Source: Limonium bicolor (taxonomy: Eukaryota > Streptophyta > Magnoliopsida > Caryophyllales > Plumbaginaceae). Taken from it: a DNA stretch of 64,000 nt. A program made the translations under genes and the position numbers. The notes under the pieces were generated by a model. That model saw nothing but the letters and a program-made list of their open reading frames with translations. It was not told the origin of the DNA and made no database searches. Positions 13,082 through 25,410 of this stretch are shown piece after piece. Every line of letters begins with the position of its first letter. Positions within the stretch are counted from its first letter, which is position 1. Where the stretch lies: assembly GCA_023374045.1 (NCBI GenBank), contig CM041780.1, forward strand, positions 34,032,337-34,096,336. Direction: 5' to 3'.

Positions 13082-13109
13082 TGGTATCAGAGCGGAGTAC
13101 CGCTCTGAT
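13082..13109 (+). other. PBS (initiator tRNA-Met type) inside a hairpin
   Basis: TGGTATCAGAGC starts 5 nt after the 5' LTR end (13077) and matches the usual plant tRNA-iMet-complementary PBS. Its 3' part forms a perfect 10-bp stem: ATCAGAGCGG (13086-13095), loop AGTA, CCGCTCTGAT (13100-13109). Confidence 0.85.
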
Positions 13110-16100
13110 GACAAGAGATAGTAGGATTTATACAGTGAGCATAGGTTTTGGGAATACGGGAAAACGTTGTGAGGATACGTGACCTTGCGGGGTTGATGCA
13201 ATGCTTAAAGCTTGCACACCATAGCCGTAGAGGCACTTCAATATTAAACGACCGAGACTACGGTATTAGACCGAGTAAAGGTATAACCCGTCCTCTTGAC
13301 ATATGTCAGGGAGAGGTCTGGGTAACAGTACTAAGGAAGAACACGGAGCAGCGGAAGGTGGTGAGGGTCCAGCAACCCCAAGTAACGCGAAGACTGTATG
13401 AAACGCTCGCACTTGATGGGAGAACATCCCGGAAGTTTGAATGGTACCCCACCCGCCGCAGCCCGTACCTCGAGTACTATCTAGTGAGACAATGAAATGA
13501 GAAACACCACGGAGATAACTCTCCTGATCGGAAAGACCCGACATGGATGCTGAGAGAATTATGTTAAATGTAGAAAATAAAACTTTGTGTTTTGATGTAA
13601 TGTTTAGGACCGGGGGTCCTGGTAATGAAGTAATGTCTACCATACGAGGGGAGATAAATAATAGACCGAGTTTGAGGAGAAACTCCCTGTAGGACTAATG
13701 GGGCTAGCTTGCTATAAGCAAGGCAACCCTGTCTTACATCCAGGAAAGCACTGATTAGTGCGCTTGGGGGAAAGAAAGTGGAAATGACGAGTAATGATTA
13801 GTTATGATATATGTAACGGACGGAATAGATGACCTTATAGAAGTCTCACCCGAAGCGAGTAACTCTAAAACCATGCAACACTGAAGGTTCAAGATGGCCC
13901 GACGTGCATGAGGAGAGATCATGAGAACTGTAGAAACAAGAACTCGCTAAGTTGCTATCATGCAACGCCTCGAGAGGGGAGTGAGACCTTACTACCATGG
14001 TAAACTTGTGGAAACGAGTGCGGAGTGAGACTGTATTAATTTGAATAAGAACTTTTGACTTGGACAGGAACCCGATTAGGGAATAGCACTGCACTGACAC
14101 ACCGTACCGGTGGCTCAGTCTGCATGGCGCACTTGCCACTGCAAGTGCCACATTAACCAAAGCATTAAAATTCAACCTGCCTTGCGCACTTGCTACAACA
14201 AGTGCAGCGACGGTAAACTAACCCTAAAGGACGTAGTGGTCCAGGCGGTTACCAATAGATAGTAAACTTTATGTATGTCCGTAATGCAATAAAGCAGGAC
14301 AGAGCCTTCTTAAGGGCAGGGGTACGAAACCCTTAGGTTAAAGGTCGATAAAACCTCGGGAAGACCTAGCCGGTATGACCTGAAAATAATACACCATTTA
14401 GTAGAATATTAAAAGGGGAGTAAATGAGAATAACAATAATTAGTGCCTACAAGCCTAACCCCAGTGCCGGTATGGACATTAAACGTCAATCATTACCGGT
14501 GGGGAGTGACGGGCCTTCAGGACCAGCATAACCATATTTAGGGAGTGCGCGACACTCGTGATTAACCCACTACCATTGAACATTGCCAGAGGGCAGGAAG
14601 TGAGCTATACGAGTCAGGACTTTAAAATAATAATAATAATAATAGGCAGATGTGATCGTGCAAAGGGGCCGATGTAATGCCCGCACCACACACACCAGAG
14701 GTGTTGTTGATCCATTATGCTGCTAGACTCCCGTATGGAGGGCAGTGGATATAAACTAAAAAAGTGAAAATTGCTTGATGGCGGAAGATACTGTTACCTC
14801 AAAGAGGATGGAGGAAATATGAGTTGAATAGGAGTAAGGACTACACAATGAAGAGAAATGATTAGCGGAAACCACTAAGTTGTGGGTATCCAATTGTAAC
14901 CTCCGGAGAAGGTATTAGAACCAATTAGGAATAAATTAAATAACAAGACCAACAATCATCTAGCTATCAGAATAAGTACTGAGCCCGAATATCGTATGGC
15001 TTAGGCCTACGGAAGGATACCTTAGTACCATCAAAGTGACCCAAAACTAGGGGAACAAGGGTGATGAATCACAAGTACTGATTAATATCAGACTAACGGG
15101 ACTAGCATAAGACAGGGGAAACACGAGGTGTCAACCTTTATCATGGAGCCCGGAAACACCATAGGGTGTAACCCAATAGATTGGGTGGAGTTCGGATACT
15201 GAAAACTCATATCTGAAGGCGTTAACAGCCTGGGAGTGAACGGGAGAGATAATAAGTAGTTACTGATCCCCACTCACAAATACTAGATGATGAGCATGTG
15301 GAAACCAGAGTTAGGGCGATAAGTCGCAAACACCTATCTTAGAGAAAGTAAAAGAAATACACATTAATAAAGGAAACCATAGAACCTAATATTAGGGCCA
15401 TTCTGACATTAAAGGTTAAGAATTGGCAGCATAGTTACTCAAACATAAATTACCGAGACTAAGAGTACGATAATCACCGGGTACGAACGCTACGAGTGCA
15501 CTAAACGAGACATGGGACGACCGTACTCCTAGGAGCTTGTGGGCCTGACAAACTATAATAAGTTAGCTGGGTAAGTAGTAATGTATCAGTATGGCACCCC
15601 ATACATGTAAACGAGTAGTGTAAGGACCCAGGAGGTAATCAACTCTGTGTCTAAGTCAGCGAATGGAACCCTGACTAGGTAAACCATGTAATGACGAGAG
15701 AGATCTCAGTCCAACTAGCAAGGTTAGGAAAATCAAGGATAGCTTGATAATAAAGTGACATAAGGTCGCAACTCCACAGTGGAGGAGTCAGAACATAAGT
15801 TTTACGGATTTTAGTAAACGAGGAAACTAAGGCCAATTTAATGGTAATGGCAAGTTGAACCCATGAATGAGAAGAGGAATTGTGGTATCTAAGGAAGTTA
15901 TATTAGAAACCTTTGTGATAATAGATGCTACCCAAAAAGGGGGCACAGAGAGAGTTATACCACGCGCTGAGGGCGCTGCGATGATGTCGCATTAAATAAT
16001 AATAACTACATGCTCAAGCCATAAAACGTTAGTATGTTAGTACCAATTAGGGTTGAACAGAAAATGAATACCAAGCTAAGACCCACAGTCGTATTGTATG

Positions 16101-17046
16101 TTTACAACAGACGAAGGGCAAAAGCGAGCATTACAAGAGATACTCTGAGCTGGAGATTAGATACTCCATGCAAACCGCAACGGCGGATAACCGTCCAATC
16201 GACTGGTACATGGTGCACAACAAGCGACCATTATAATAACTGTTAACCAAATTATGTTGGTAAGAATCAGAAGGTGGAACATCAGATAAGCAAATGGATT
16301 CCCCTAATCGAGAAGAGGGATGAACCATATATGTGGGTGCTAAAGTACCAACACACGAGGGATACGAGTTCACACTAGCAAAAGCGGACCTACAAGGTAC
16401 CCAAAGAACGAACTCATTCCAGAGGGAAATAACTTGGAGTCACGAGGCACCAATTAGATGCGCATATCAGACTCGTCTTGATATTTTAGAGACAACTATT
16501 GCAAGCACTAGGTGCTCGAGCATAGATCGACAACCCTCATACCGAAGGTTAGTTCGGTAGGGAGGCATGAACTCTTGGGAATATACCATGAGCATGCATA
16601 GGATTCAGGAAGACTGAATAGAATAACTAGTTGAAATAATTAGCGTGTGTAATGATGATACCATGCAGCAATATAGTTTCCTCCATGACCATAATTATGG
16701 AAGACCGTGTAGAAAACACCGTCACGTGGAGTAGAAACCAGCATGAAGCTGCTACTGAAAAGGGTAAGTTAACCCTAAAGGAGTTGGGCATACTGCTTGC
16801 AGAGTGAGTGGGCCCATAGCACATAGGATAGACATACCTAACAGATTTGGGAAAACAAACGATGTGCTTACATCTCCCGATCAACCATACATGAACATAC
16901 ATATACCTAACCGACATAGTAGTATAGCCAGAGTGGCTAAAGCCGACCCGAGAGGAAAAGGTAATGTATACGTAGCACATCAGTGCACGAATATTCCATA
17001 TGAGTGGAACATCTTGTACTTATTACTTCAAGATGACATATTCGTA

Positions 17047-17084
17047 GATTACGTGGGCGTAATCCCTTTTTAAGGGGGGTAGAG
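17047..17084 (+). other. Internal hairpin plus PPT copy in the outer element
   Basis: Hairpin GATTACG-TGGG-CGTAATC (17047-17064), then CCTTTTTAAGGGGGGTAGAG. The last part is the same PPT string used at the true 3' end (18581-18592), but here it lies 1.5 kb upstream of the LTR. Confidence 0.7.
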
Positions 17085-17885
17085 CGATTTCGCACGCTTA
17101 AAATATACCGTACGTAGAGTACGTAGCGCATGGTACACATGCTGCAAACTATTATTGTACGTAAAGTACAAGTATTATGACTGTGTTATATTACTTGGGG
17201 TAATATTATGATGTATTAGTGTATGAATATATATATATATATATTTGTTCGCATTGTTGTGGCGAATAGGAAAGGGAGAACAGATAGAGTGTTCTTATTC
17301 TATCCCCGATTATTTATGCAAACGTTGCGAACATTAAACACATAAACGCCTAACTTGTTAGCTCCGGTAGAGAGTTCAAGTAGGTCTATCTGGTAGCTTC
17401 GGTGGGAGATTTCAAATAGAAGGAGTAGAAAGCTCCATACTATATGATTTGTGACTCGGTATGAAACCGATTATTGGAATGCGATGAGTAAGTCGGCATG
17501 AGACCGATGTGTAACCTAGTGGAGGTAAAGCCTCTAGGAATTGTATGAATAATTATAAGTCGAGTGAACTTGGTACATGGTTAGGATACATGATCCTATA
17601 TGCCAATGATTAGGTTAATTACACTAGCTGACTTGTGTATCTATAGAGCACAAGGTGCCAAATATCACGAGGAAACAAGATTAGAAGTGAATAAACAATT
17701 GATTGATTGAAATTGACGTGGGAAGTTGAACTTGATCCTGGTCCGATCAAGCGAAACCGAACACAAATTGAGGTGAGAGATAGTTCAACACTGACGCTGA
17801 CCACGTCGGGGTTGGATGACTCTCGAAACTTCCTACAAGTGGACACAATATGAATAGAAATTGGAATTTAGGGCGTCACTCGAAG

Positions 17886-18080
17886 AGCCGTGGACCGTGG
17901 AGTCCTTCGTCATTAGACCGGTGTGTCTGCGAGTGACATCACCCAAAGCCGTGGACCGCAGAGCCCTTTGTCATTAGACCGGTGTGTCTGTGGGTGACTA
18001 AGGAAATAAGGTGATACTGTCCGAGGAGCCGTGGACCGCAGTGTCCTTCGTTATTAAACCGGTGTGTCCGCGGGTAGTAG
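17886..18080 (+). repeat. Three-unit imperfect tandem repeat
   Basis: Three copies of a unit beginning gagccgtggaccg and containing attagaccggtgtgtctg start near 17886, 17947 and 18028, about 62-80 bp apart. Unit tails differ. It lies in the 3' untranslated part of the outer element. Confidence 0.7.
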
Positions 18081-18263
18081 ACGTTGGTTAGCATGGGGTT
18101 GGGGATCGTCAAGTCCTGGTCTTTAAGACTGCTTCCCTGTGATTTGTCAACGTTAACTATATGTGCACGCATACATGTGGAATGATGTGTGAGTATCCTC
18201 GCGAGATACTAACATGTAGATAGGGATGCGTGGTGTATCCCTTGCAAACACCTTTGAGTACTT

Positions 18264-18395
18264 TATGAGATTTGCACCTTGTCTAGTGCTGTGTACTATG
18301 AGTTTTGTACCTTGTCTAGTGCTGTGTACTATGAGTTTTGCACCTTGTCTAGTGCTGTGTACTATGAGTTTTGCACCTTGTTTAGTGCTGTTTAT
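18264..18395 (+). repeat. 33-bp tandem repeat, four units
   Basis: Four units of tatgagttttgcacc followed by ttgtctagtgctgtgtac, almost identical. The period is 33 bp (11 codons), so one frame (18226-18411) reads a repeated hydrophobic 11-mer, MSFAPCLVLCT. I regard coding as unlikely. Confidence 0.8.
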
Positions 18396-18560
18396 GAATG
18401 AATGTACATGATTATTGACTATATGGAATGAGATGGATGCTGTATCAAATGTGATACATAAAGACTAGGTATGAACCTAGTGGGAGTTACTCCCTAGCGA
18501 TGGACTGTTTGGTTACTTAGTGGAACTCGATTCCTTAGGTGAACTGTAGATGATTAAGGA

Positions 18561-18593
18561 CTTCGGGACGAAGCCTTTTTAAGGGGGGTAGAC
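18561..18593 (+). other. 3' PPT and upstream hairpin of the outer element
   Basis: Hairpin CTTCG-GGA-CGAAG (18561-18573), then CCTTTTT and AAGGGGGGTAGA (18581-18592), abutting the 3' LTR start at 18594. This is the plus-strand priming site. Confidence 0.8.
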
Positions 18594-21500
18594 TGAAATA
18601 CCCCTAACCTTAAAAATTAATTAAATGATCTATTAATGATCTAAGAGGGTTAATAAACATCTAAATATTATTGGGGAACAATCTAAAAGATCTTAACAAG
18701 GCAAAGCATGCCTTAAGATCGGTAAAGCCAAAAATGTGCTTTAAAGCACCATAAAGATTGTATGACCTCAAATAGGATCCAAAGTGGATTCATAAGTATT
18801 ATAATGAAGTAAGGAACACAACAAAACTATTACCAAAGAAAACTAAGATCAGGAACACCCCGTGACACAAAAAGGTGCACTAAAACACTTTAAAGCACGT
18901 TTTTGTGAAATTGCCTTCTAAATTGGTTTTTAATGGGCTTAAAGGTTATAATTACCTTTAAATATGATATTATATCACATTATATCATATTAGGAATTTA
19001 ATTCCAAATTTACAAATTTTTACAAATTTAATATTAAAATATTTAAAACCCTAAAAGGGGGGCCCGCTTGAGTCAACATTGACTAAGAATGGTCAAGAGG
19101 TCAAAGTTGACCCCTTGGACCATATGGAATCGGCAGCTACAAGCAAGAGGAGGCTGGATTCACCACTTGCACATTCAAGAGACAAGTCTCCAACACAAGC
19201 CCATAAATTAAGGAGACTACTTTACCTTTTGATTAATTAATACACTCTTGCTCCATTATTTGACTCCACCAGCCTCCAAAACCGTGTGAGCCTGCCCTTT
19301 CCCCTCCATTAACCAATGTCTTATCCTCCTTGATGAGTCATTAGCCAATACAAATCAATAAACTAATCAAAAGTTTCTTATTCAATTAAAGCCTCATTTC
19401 AATTATTTCCTTGGCTCTTGCTCCATTCCAACCGAGCTTGATCCATTCCAGCCAAGCTCCTTCCACTTCCAAACTCTCTCAAGCCTTGTTCTTGAGCATG
19501 GAAGGTAGATCTAACTCCTAAGCTTCGAAGGTAATGGTTTAAGGCTTATTTTGGCTCTTTTTCTTCATCTCTTCACCATCTACACTTAGATCTCGTGGCT
19601 CATCACTTCCTATGGCTTATTCTCAGTGTTTTAAGGTTAACACCAATTTCGGCTGAAGCAAGTATAGGGACCAAGGTTTCCCAAATTTGCATTTTAAGGT
19701 AAAAACATACCTTAAGCTTCTCTACTCTTCATCTGATTTTCTTCCTTTGATTTTTATGAGTTTATACACTCATAATCTTCATATTTACATGTTCAATCTG
19801 TTGGTTAGCCTTTTGAAGCAAGGGAGGCCGAGATCTAGAGGAAATACCCTTCTTTAAGGCATTTTCCAAGGTAAAACCTAATACCAAGGCAGCTTGTTGT
19901 TGTCTAGCTATTTCCTATGTTTATATGGTGGATCTAACACCTTGTGGTGTGTTTGATTCAGGCCGAATCCATCTTGAAGTTCCCTTGCATTTTAAGGTGA
20001 TTTTTGCCTTAAATCTTACATTAATTGTTCCTTATGGTTAAGCTCAAGCTTGGAGTATAACCATATCTTATTTTGGTGTATTAAACATGTCTAAATGATG
20101 TGGTGAATTTTCCTTCAAGTGGCCGAGTTCATACAAGGAGAAATCAAGTTATAAACACCTTAAAACTTTTGATTTTATAATTTCTAAGCATATATATTAA
20201 TATTGCCGATAGGGAACTTAATAATATGGGTTATATTAACCTAGAAATGGAAAAAAATGACTAAGATAAATTAAGCTAGTCATTTAAGAGATTTAATTAA
20301 CATAATGGTCAAATTATGACATTATGTGGAAAAATAATTAAACCATGGTGAGGCCGTGAGTTTATGCTATATTTTGAGACATTTAAAGTGTAATTTATTT
20401 TGCAAGTTCAAGGTTGTAATAAGGCCATGTCATTAGGCCATTTTAATTTAAGTTTATAAGCTTATTTAGTTAGATTTATGCTTATATAATTAAGTTTGGG
20501 GTCAAACGGTAATTACTAACAAAATATTAGGCCGTGGGCTTAATTTAGAGGAATTTGGGGTCAAACGGTAACGATGTTTATAACCTTTTGGTATAGTTTG
20601 GTAATTTTTGAAGTTATATATAGGGTTTTATCAAGATATGTGTATAATATATAGTTTTGATGATATTAGAAAACTATATGTTATAAAGAGGGGAATTTGG
20701 TGAATATAGAAAGTTAAGTGGTGGAAAAATAATTAGAATAGACCTAGGGGGTCTGTTCGGTTATTTAAAAAAATATAACCATAGGTTACAATTATATTAA
20801 GGCTTAAGGATTATAATATAAGGTATATGTTATAAGTGTAACAATGAAATATAATTGAGGTTGATTTGTGATTTATAGAAGTTTAGTGGTTTATATTGAA
20901 AGCCGAAAATATAAGGGGCTGTTTGGTATTTTAAAACAATTTACAACTATATGTTATAATTGTTTTAATGACATAAATGTCATAATATATGTTATGTAAC
21001 TATAATGTAACATTATATTAATTATGTGGTGGATTTTGTAAATATTTGAGAACATAGGTGCTGTTCGAAAATATTAACATTTTTAAATGAAATTTATAAT
21101 ATGGTTTTAATGTTATAAGAGTTATAACATTTATAATATAAGAGGTATTCATTAGAAAGAATGAATATATATTATAAGACTTACCATATAATAAATAGTT
21201 TCATAATACATGCTATGGTGGAAAAAAAAATAAAATATGGTTCAATAACCATGTATTTTCATAATTAAAATGATATAAGATAAAGGGAAAAAGGATTACA
21301 AACATTGGATATGGAATTCTAATGTTAAGAGTATACATGTGATAATAAGGATTGATATAATTGAAAGTATTGTTTATATATGAATTATACCACATTGAAC
21401 AAAAAAAAAAGAAGAAGAGAAACAAACCTTAGAAAAAAATAATAAATACTAAGGTTAGATGAATAGTACATGACAAAGAATCATGTGTACAATATAGAAA

Positions 21501-23212
21501 CAAACTATACGACATGCAAGGGTATGTTAAGTCACATGCGATAACAAGTTGAACAATAAGTATATTAATATACAAGGCAAGACTACGCATGTAATATAAC
21601 ACCTTTCAAATCTCGAGTTAAGCCGAAAACCCGACAAACATTGACAGTTTATAATGGGGGGTTAACCGGGAGATATTAGTGACGGTACGGGGTACCGTAG
21701 GGTTGTATTTTCATACGGGATGCTAATCAGTAGCATTATGTATTGTCTAGACTGTTAGAGACGACACACGGAGCATAGGAACTTGCTGATTCATACTCCA
21801 CCGTAATACATCAGGGTGAACGGTATGTTATTTATGTGGCTTGATTGTCTCTGAGGATTTCCTCAGTTCAAACATTGTGTGAAAATCTGTGATAAGATTG
21901 AATGTCTGCTTGTGTGAATTAATATGCTTGAGTTGCAAATTAATGTTGCTTTATTATTACTGTTGTATGATAACAGTACCGTTCGTATATATGAACATAT
22001 TATAAAACGAACTTGCGGCAATGATGCTATCTTATATGTGTAATATAAGGAACGTAAGTAAAGCGTTGTAGCACTAGGATAATAAGATATATAAAATATC
22101 TGAGAGTTATATACGGAGCATTGGCCTCTTTAACGCCGCTCTCGTATCTAGCACTGGATCCCGAGTCGACATACTCAGGATTGGACTACGACCTTAGTCT
22201 GCTGTGTTAGGAAAAAAAAAGGTAAAACAATGCGATGGTATAGATAAGTTTATCAAGAGGACATGGCTCTTGCTGTGAACTGTGATCCATTAACGATACT
22301 AGGATACCGTGTGGTAACTGTAAGTATCTGGATAAATTTCCAACGAACTACAGATTGTTCGTAGGACGGAGACTCTACCGCTGGAGTGGCTATTGCCGTG
22401 GGTGACCCGCCATAAGAGATGGGTAACTTAGAGACACGTCGTTCTAACGAGACGTTGTCTTTAGGCATGACTGAACAAATACGGAAGACTGTATTAGCTC
22501 ATACATTAGGCGAACATTAGCTGGGCTTGTACGCCAAAGATGGGAAAGTATACTTGTTTATAATTCTCGTTGTTTCGCCTTGTTGCTCAGTGGTTATGCT
22601 TTGTAATTATATGTGGTATGTTGGTGGATTGTTTGAACGAGCCATTGTGCTCATATTGTGTGTGGTGAACTGGTTGAGTCGAGTCGCTGTACTCATGTGT
22701 AGGCTATGGTAGGTTGTTTGGTCGAGTGAGTCGCCGAACTCAATTATGAACTATTAAGTGTTTGTTGGAATGGAGTCTCTGTACTCATATAAGCGTTGTA
22801 ACGCTTTCAGTGGTTTATTACGATGCGATGTGTGAAGCCGGGGGCTGTTTGTTATTTGAGTTTACTGCAATATATATATTGTTGCTTTACAGTTTTATAT
22901 TAAACTACTTGCATGAAAATGAATTGCATGCTCTCGACCAATTAACTGAGGGTCTGAGGGGATATGACGGTCATGTAGTAACATACTCAGCAGGTGTAAC
23001 ACCCCAACCGCTAATCCTATGCTTACCGTCCAATCATCTCATAATCCAGAGTTACTCGCAGCGGAAATACTACTTACTACGGCGGGTGATACAACGCCGC
23101 TAACCGCCCATACGACTAGCTAGGCTTACCTTACTTACAGTCACGGTCTGATGAACATAATATACCGAGCTACTATATTACTTACCAAAATACCACGTAC
23201 CGAATACTTACA

Positions 23213-23675
23213 TGTGATACCCAGTGTAGGGGTCACCTCCCACATCGACCGGGAGAGCGCACGAACCACACCTTATAGGTGTGGGGATACTCTTCCCTTG
23301 TGAGAGGCCTTTTGAGCGGTGTGAGTACATCACCCTCAGAAACAAAACCGTGCGGGCTGCGGCCCAAAGCGGACAGTATCTCACATGTGGGTTAAGACTG
23401 GGCTGTTACATATGGTATCAGAGCCAGGCCTAGGTCGGTGTGCCAGCGGGGACGCTGGGCTCCCAAGGGGGGTAGAGTGTGATACCCAGAGTAGGGGTCA
23501 CCTCCCACATCGACCGGGAGAGCGCACGAACCACACCTTATAGGTGTGGGGATACTCTTCCCTTGTGAGAGGCCTTTTGAGCGGTGTGAGTACATCACCC
23601 TCAGAAACAAAACCGTGCGGGCTGCGGCCCAAAGCGGACAATATCTCACATGTGGGTTAAGACTGGGCTGTTACA
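23213..23675 (+). mobile_element. Ultra-small TRIM/SMART-type LTR element
   Basis: Two 198-bp LTRs (23213-23410 and 23478-23675) flank only 67 bp. The LTRs begin TGTGATACCCAG, end GGGCTGTTACA and differ at about two positions. Immediately after the first LTR is TGGTATCAGAGCCAGGCC (23413-23430), a long match to the initiator tRNA-Met PBS. Just before the second is CAAGGGGGGTAGAG, a PPT. TSD is TTACA (23208-23212 and 23676-23680), and the empty site is in the 5' LTR near 38000. It has no ORF. PBS, PPT and LTR ends resemble those of the host chromovirus, which suggests mobilisation by such an element. Confidence 0.93.
23443..23477 (+). other. Hairpin and PPT of the TRIM
   Basis: CCAGCG-GGGA-CGCTGG (23443-23458), then GCTCCCAAGGGGGGTAGAG up to the second LTR. 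More than half of the internal 67 bp is therefore this hairpin-PPT module; the PBS takes most of the rest. Confidence 0.8.
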
Positions 23676-25082
23676 TTACATCAATGGATCACCGAGTATT
23701 TAAGTGTATTCAATTACATCCCAATCCAAACTTCCCAAAAGAATGAGTTTCTACAAGCTACTCATCTATACCCCAATCCAATACTTCCACTATCCAAAAA
23801 GGTGTACCCCATGGTACACCGGCTATTCAAAAACTACAGCCATGTACTACTCAGTACACCAATCATAATTCATTGTTTACAATCCAAAAAGAAGATAAAG
23901 AAATAAAACTAAGTCTTCACATCTTCATCCTTCACGAGTACCTGCGTGTAGTAAAAATGGTGCCCCAAGGGGCTCAGCAAACGCTGCGTATAAACTCCGC
24001 ATATACCGCGTGCTAGCTAGGGAACGCCGACTATTTGACATCCACTAAACATGCGATTCATTAATTTCATACATACATGCTTTACATTCATCATACAATC
24101 ATGCTCAATACATTACACATTCCAAGGCAACAATACATTAGCACGCATCTTACTTACCTACACAAGGTTAGCCAAATTATGCATCCGGGTTAATCGGAAT
24201 GCTTTTACTCTTTTACTCATTACTTACCTTTTCTCACTTACACTTACTTACTTTCATTTACTTTACTTACTCATTCTTACTTACTTACTCATACTCAAGT
24301 TAAGTCGTCGGGACCTCCGGCCCTGGGGACTACGCCGTCCCACCTCCGGGATTTACTTGACTCACCAATCCGGGATGCTACCCACTTAAGGGATTTGGGC
24401 CGCGGACCAGTTTAAGAGTCAGGAATTGGAGCCAACCTCTCGTGACTCCGCATCCTCACGCGTGGCCGAAACTATACCGGACTTCTACTCATTCCAATTT
24501 AATTACCAATTTAAGTTAGAATGGTTAGCTTGTTAGGAATAAGTTAGAAGTCCATTCACACAAATAATCGGTCACGATGCAATACAACACACATACACAC
24601 ATTCATTATCATCCATACATTTCATGAATTACACAAACTGAGATTTAAAGAACATATACCACAATATACAACACTACATATTTTCAAGTAAACATGATAA
24701 CTCCGATTCGTGCATTTATCTTATTTGGTGATCAATTAGCACACAACACACAAATCAGAGTAACCAAGATAGCATACGGGGCATGAGGAATCCATACCGT
24801 TCACCGTCGTACGTGTTTCCAAACGTTCCTCCGGTGTCACAATTCAAATCCTAGGATATACATACAATTGAATGATTAATCTAACTATTAATAACTTAAT
24901 TCGATTACACTTACGTTTCCTAACTCATACTCTCTAAGTCTTTACATCCCTTACACTTGTATTTAATTTACTTACTTTTCATTACTCATCCATGGTTACT
25001 TACATATATACATACATATGTATAGGTGGGTATACACATATACATATATATACACACTAGTCATATGCTTACAGTTTTTTTT

Positions 25083-25410
25083 TTGTTTGACCGACCCACC
25101 CTGGGTCGGACCCATGGGTCGGTCGGGTGCAGAGACTTCGATTACGAAATTCCAGTCCGGGACCGACCTAGCGAGGGTCGGTCCCCTTGGGTCGGTCCGT
25201 TAAACCGAAGAAATCCAACTAATAATTTCTACTCGACCGACCCAGGCAGGGTCGGTCCCCTGGGTCGGTCGGCTGCAGAAACATTTCCGACCAAAAATTC
25301 CCATTCGGCCGACCCAGTCAGGGTCGGTCGGATGCAGAAGTTTTAGAGATTACAGATTTTCGGGTCGACCGACCCTGCTAGGATCGGTCCTAGGGTCGGT
25401 CCAGGCCAGT
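25083..25410 (-). repeat. GGGTCGGTC dyad-repeat array in the 3' LTR
   Basis: About five units spaced roughly 60-80 bp, each a self-complementary cluster of GACCGACCC and GGGTCGGTC, separated by spacers containing tgcagaa. The equivalent array in the 5' LTR is about 39410-39750, and in the duplicated copy about 55632-55965. In the minus-strand transcript each unit could fold into a G/C-rich stem. Confidence 0.8.

Larger units (their letters stand above)
13078..18593 (+). other. Non-coding internal region of the outer element
   Basis: 5.5 kb between PBS and 3' LTR. I looked for Gag, PR, RT, RNase H and integrase motifs on both strands and found none; the reading frames here are short and of shadow quality. 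The sequence is not random. The last 1.3 kb contains a run of short hairpins, a three-unit imperfect repeat, a 33-bp tandem repeat and two PPT-type sites. A short (aat)n run lies near 14630 and an (at)n run near 17229. Confidence 0.8.

Noticed and set aside
13266..13643. 125-residue minus frame just after the PBS, in the place where gag would begin on the other strand
   Set aside because: Wrong strand for the element and no capsid, knuckle or Pol motif.
17229..17246. (AT)n run as a regulatory site
   Set aside because: Simple microsatellite; nothing beside it supports a function.
18226..18411. 61-residue frame with repeated MSFAPCLVLCT
   Set aside because: Produced by a 33-bp tandem repeat; no promoter, no homologous domain and no other coding sign.
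25083..25410. Regular palindromic repeats that superficially resemble a CRISPR array
   Set aside because: Units and spacers are both imperfect repeats inside a plant LTR, repeated in the sister LTR; no CRISPR context.
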